DNA from: Candidatus Baltobacteraceae bacterium
GTDB lineage: Bacteria; Vulcanimicrobiota; Vulcanimicrobiia; Vulcanimicrobiales; Vulcanimicrobiaceae
Assembly: GCA_035502855.1 (NCBI GenBank)
Contig: DATJTX010000029.1
Coordinates: 1-64,000 of the forward strand
Length of the DNA: 64,000 nt
Direction of reading: 5' to 3'
Made by a program: the position numbers and the translations under genes. Numbering within the stretch: position 1 is the stretch's first letter; each line of letters begins with the position of its first letter. Of this stretch, positions 62,583 through 64,000 are shown in pieces. Below the pieces are notes generated by a model. That model saw nothing but the letters and a program-made list of their open reading frames with translations, was not told the DNA's origin and ran no database searches.

Positions 62583-63890
62583 ATGTCCTCCGCTCAATCG
62601 AGTGCGGCCGTGCCGCGCGAAAATATTCTTCATAACCACTGGGTCCAGCTCATCGCCGGCATCGTCTGCATGGCGATGATCGCGAACCTTCAATACGGCT
62701 GGACCGTCTTCGTCAATCCGATCCATACCGCAATGGGTTGGTCGCGGGCGGCGATTCAGGTTTCGTTCACGCTGTTCGTGCTCGTCGAATCCTGGCTCGT
62801 GCCGTTCGAAGCCGCGCTCGCCGATCGCTTCGGCCCGCGCCGAATGGTCATCGTCGGCGGCCTCTTCGCGGCGGCCGGCTGGGTGGTCAACTCGTATGCG
62901 TACTCGCTCGAGACGCTCTACCTCGGCGGGATCCTCGCCGGCATCGGCGCCGGCATCGTGTATGGTACCTGCATCGGCAACGCGATCAAATGGTTTGCCG
63001 GCAACCGCGGGCTGGCCGCCGGCCTGACGGCGATGGGATTCGGAGCCGGCGCCGCGCTAACCGTGATTCCGCTGACGCTGATGGTTGCGAACGGCGGATA
63101 CCGTCACGCATTTCTCATGTTCGGATTGATTCAGGGCTTGATCGTCGTGGTTGCCGCGATGTTCCTCTTGACGCCTCCGGCGACCCATGTGCCGGATCGC
63201 AAGATACCCACCACGCTGCAAGGCACGCACGATTACAAGCCGATGGAGACGTTGCGCTCGCCGGTGTTCTGGGTGATGTACGTGATGTTCACGCTGGTCG
63301 CGGCCGGCGGACTCATGGCGGTCGCGCAGCTCGGACCGATCGCCAAGGACTTCGGCATCGCGAAGTCGCCGGTCACGATCCTCCTTTGGACGCTTCCGAC
63401 GCTCACGTATGCGCTCTCGATCAACAATCTGGTCAACGGCTTCACGCGCCCGATCCTCGGATGGGTCTCGGATCGGATCGGCCGCGAGCTCACGATGTTC
63501 TTCGCCTTCATGCTCGAGGGCATCGGCATCGTCGCGTTGATGGAATTTGGGCACTCTCCGGTCACGTTCGTGCTGCTATCCGGCGTCGTGTTCTTCGCCT
63601 GGGGCGAGATCTTCAGCATCTTCCCGGCGACGGCACGCGACCACTTCGGGCAGAAATACGCGACGACCAATTACGGCATGCTGTACACGGCCAAGGGCAC
63701 TGCGGCCCTGATCGTTCCGCTGGCGAGCGTGCTCACCGCGCTCACCGGAAGCTGGACGCTAGCGCTCAGCGTGGCGGCGGTCTTCAACGTGGTAGCCGCC
63801 GTGCTTTCGCTGCTCGTGCTGCGGCCGCTTCGAGTCCATGAGATCCACGAGTACGTGGAGGCGCATCAACCGGCGGCCGCTTCCTCGTAG
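62583..63890 (+). CDS. OFA family (oxalate/formate antiporter-like) MFS transporter
   Basis: A 435-residue membrane protein with about 12 transmembrane helices and MFS loop features (GPRRMVIVGG after helix 2, DRIGRELTM after helix 8). Sequence and length match the oxalate:formate antiporter family. The start has agggtg nearby, 15 bases after the dehydrogenase. It would exchange the external acid for formate, the waste of the Frc step. Last gene of the cluster. Confidence 0.88.
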   Translation: MSSAQSSAAVPRENILHNHWVQLIAGIVCMAMIANLQYGWTVFVNPIHTAMGWSRAAIQVSFTLFVLVESWLVPFEAALADRFGPRRMVIVGGLFAAAGWVVNSYAYSLETLYLGGILAGIGAGIVYGTCIGNAIKWFAGNRGLAAGLTAMGFGAGAALTVIPLTLMVANGGYRHAFLMFGLIQGLIVVVAAMFLLTPPATHVPDRKIPTTLQGTHDYKPMETLRSPVFWVMYVMFTLVAAGGLMAVAQLGPIAKDFGIAKSPVTILLWTLPTLTYALSINNLVNGFTRPILGWVSDRIGRELTMFFAFMLEGIGIVALMEFGHSPVTFVLLSGVVFFAWGEIFSIFPATARDHFGQKYATTNYGMLYTAKGTAALIVPLASVLTALTGSWTLALSVAAVFNVVAAVLSLLVLRPLRVHEIHEYVEAHQPAAASS

Positions 63891-63898
63891 GCGCGACC

Positions 63899-63939
63899 CC
63901 CCATGGTTCGGCCGGCTGAAAGCCGGCCGAACCATGGGG
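63899..63939. repeat. Perfect 19-base palindrome
   Basis: Arms of 19 bases with a three-base gaa loop, starting eight bases after the transporter stop. The stem core ggttcggccggct also occurs at 21015. There is no T run, so it is a repeat or a transcript 3' stabiliser more than a classical terminator. Confidence 0.75.
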
Positions 63940-63979
63940 CCGAACCGCGGGAGCCGAACCGCTTACACAACCGAACCGC
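63940..63979. repeat. Three short direct repeats
   Basis: ccgaaccgc occurs at 63940-63948, 63954-63962 and 63971-63979, spaced 14 and 17 bases apart, just after the palindrome. The window ends 21 bases later, so the full array may be longer. Confidence 0.6.
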
Positions 63980-64000
63980 GGGGGTTGCAACGCTCTCGGG

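Overview
The window is a 64 kb stretch of a GC-rich bacterial chromosome made almost entirely of vertically inherited housekeeping genes with a few accessory catabolic clusters. No insertion sequence, integrase, phage gene, rRNA gene or CRISPR array is visible. Gene order is Firmicutes-like in places: YacL-type PIN/TRAM - ispD - ispF - (gltX position) - cysE - cysS - rlmB - sigH, and tRNA-Trp - secE - nusG - rplK - rplA. A large TonB-dependent receptor implies an outer membrane. A diderm with terrabacterial gene order, high GC and many 4-base gene overlaps fits a deep lineage such as Candidatus Eremiobacterota (WPS-2). That is an inference from gene content, not a placement.

Layout. 1-290: dense nested palindromes. 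289-4769: alcohol dehydrogenase, dapD-dapC (lysine/diaminopimelate) and an aldehyde dehydrogenase. 4805-9648 (minus): radA - ftcD - M16 peptidase. 9706-20955 (plus): cmk - plsC - ispH - polyprenyl diphosphate synthase - fused double GT-C glycosyltransferase - yebC - PASTA protein - rpe - thiL - pyridoxal kinase-like - unknown. 21172: rpmB. 21541-32747: fakA - plsX - degV - degV - hemW - PIN/TRAM - ispD - ispF - GltX C-terminal-like protein - cysE - cysS - rlmB, then sigH behind its own consensus promoter. 33577-35741 (minus): two tandem PstS-like binding proteins and a small 2Fe-2S protein. 36186-41993: TonB receptor, phytoene-desaturase-like FAD oxidoreductase, GNAT. 42067-47069: tRNA cluster Tyr-Gly-Thr, a lipoprotein, DHH phosphoesterase, msrB, a GAF-GGDEF-HD-GYP protein, tRNA-Arg, rpmG, tRNA-Trp. 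47097-49544: secE - nusG - rplK - rplA, after which rplJ/rplL are absent.

49729-57344: an orphan MbcA/ParS/Xre-type antitoxin-like protein, a STAS protein, and a compact biotin-independent malonate decarboxylase operon: mdcA, C, D, E, an mdcG-mdcB fusion and mdcH, with a MutM-like glycosylase translationally coupled at the end. Together these encode holo-ACP formation (prosthetic group synthesis and transfer), malonyl loading, CoA/acetyl exchange and decarboxylation.

57417-63890: a GntR/FCD regulator with a palindromic operator, then a TPP-dependent lyase, a formyl-CoA transferase, an aldehyde dehydrogenase and an OFA-family antiporter. This can be read as oxalate catabolism. Because the lyase is unlike classical oxalyl-CoA decarboxylase and an aldehyde dehydrogenase is built in, a 2-hydroxyacyl-CoA lyase cycle that shortens a 2-hydroxyacid by one carbon through formyl-CoA is an attractive alternative. 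I regard this as the most interesting system in the window. The most interesting single genes are the GltX C-terminal-domain protein sitting in the gltX position, the threonine-anticodon tRNA with a long variable arm, and the structured leader of rplK.
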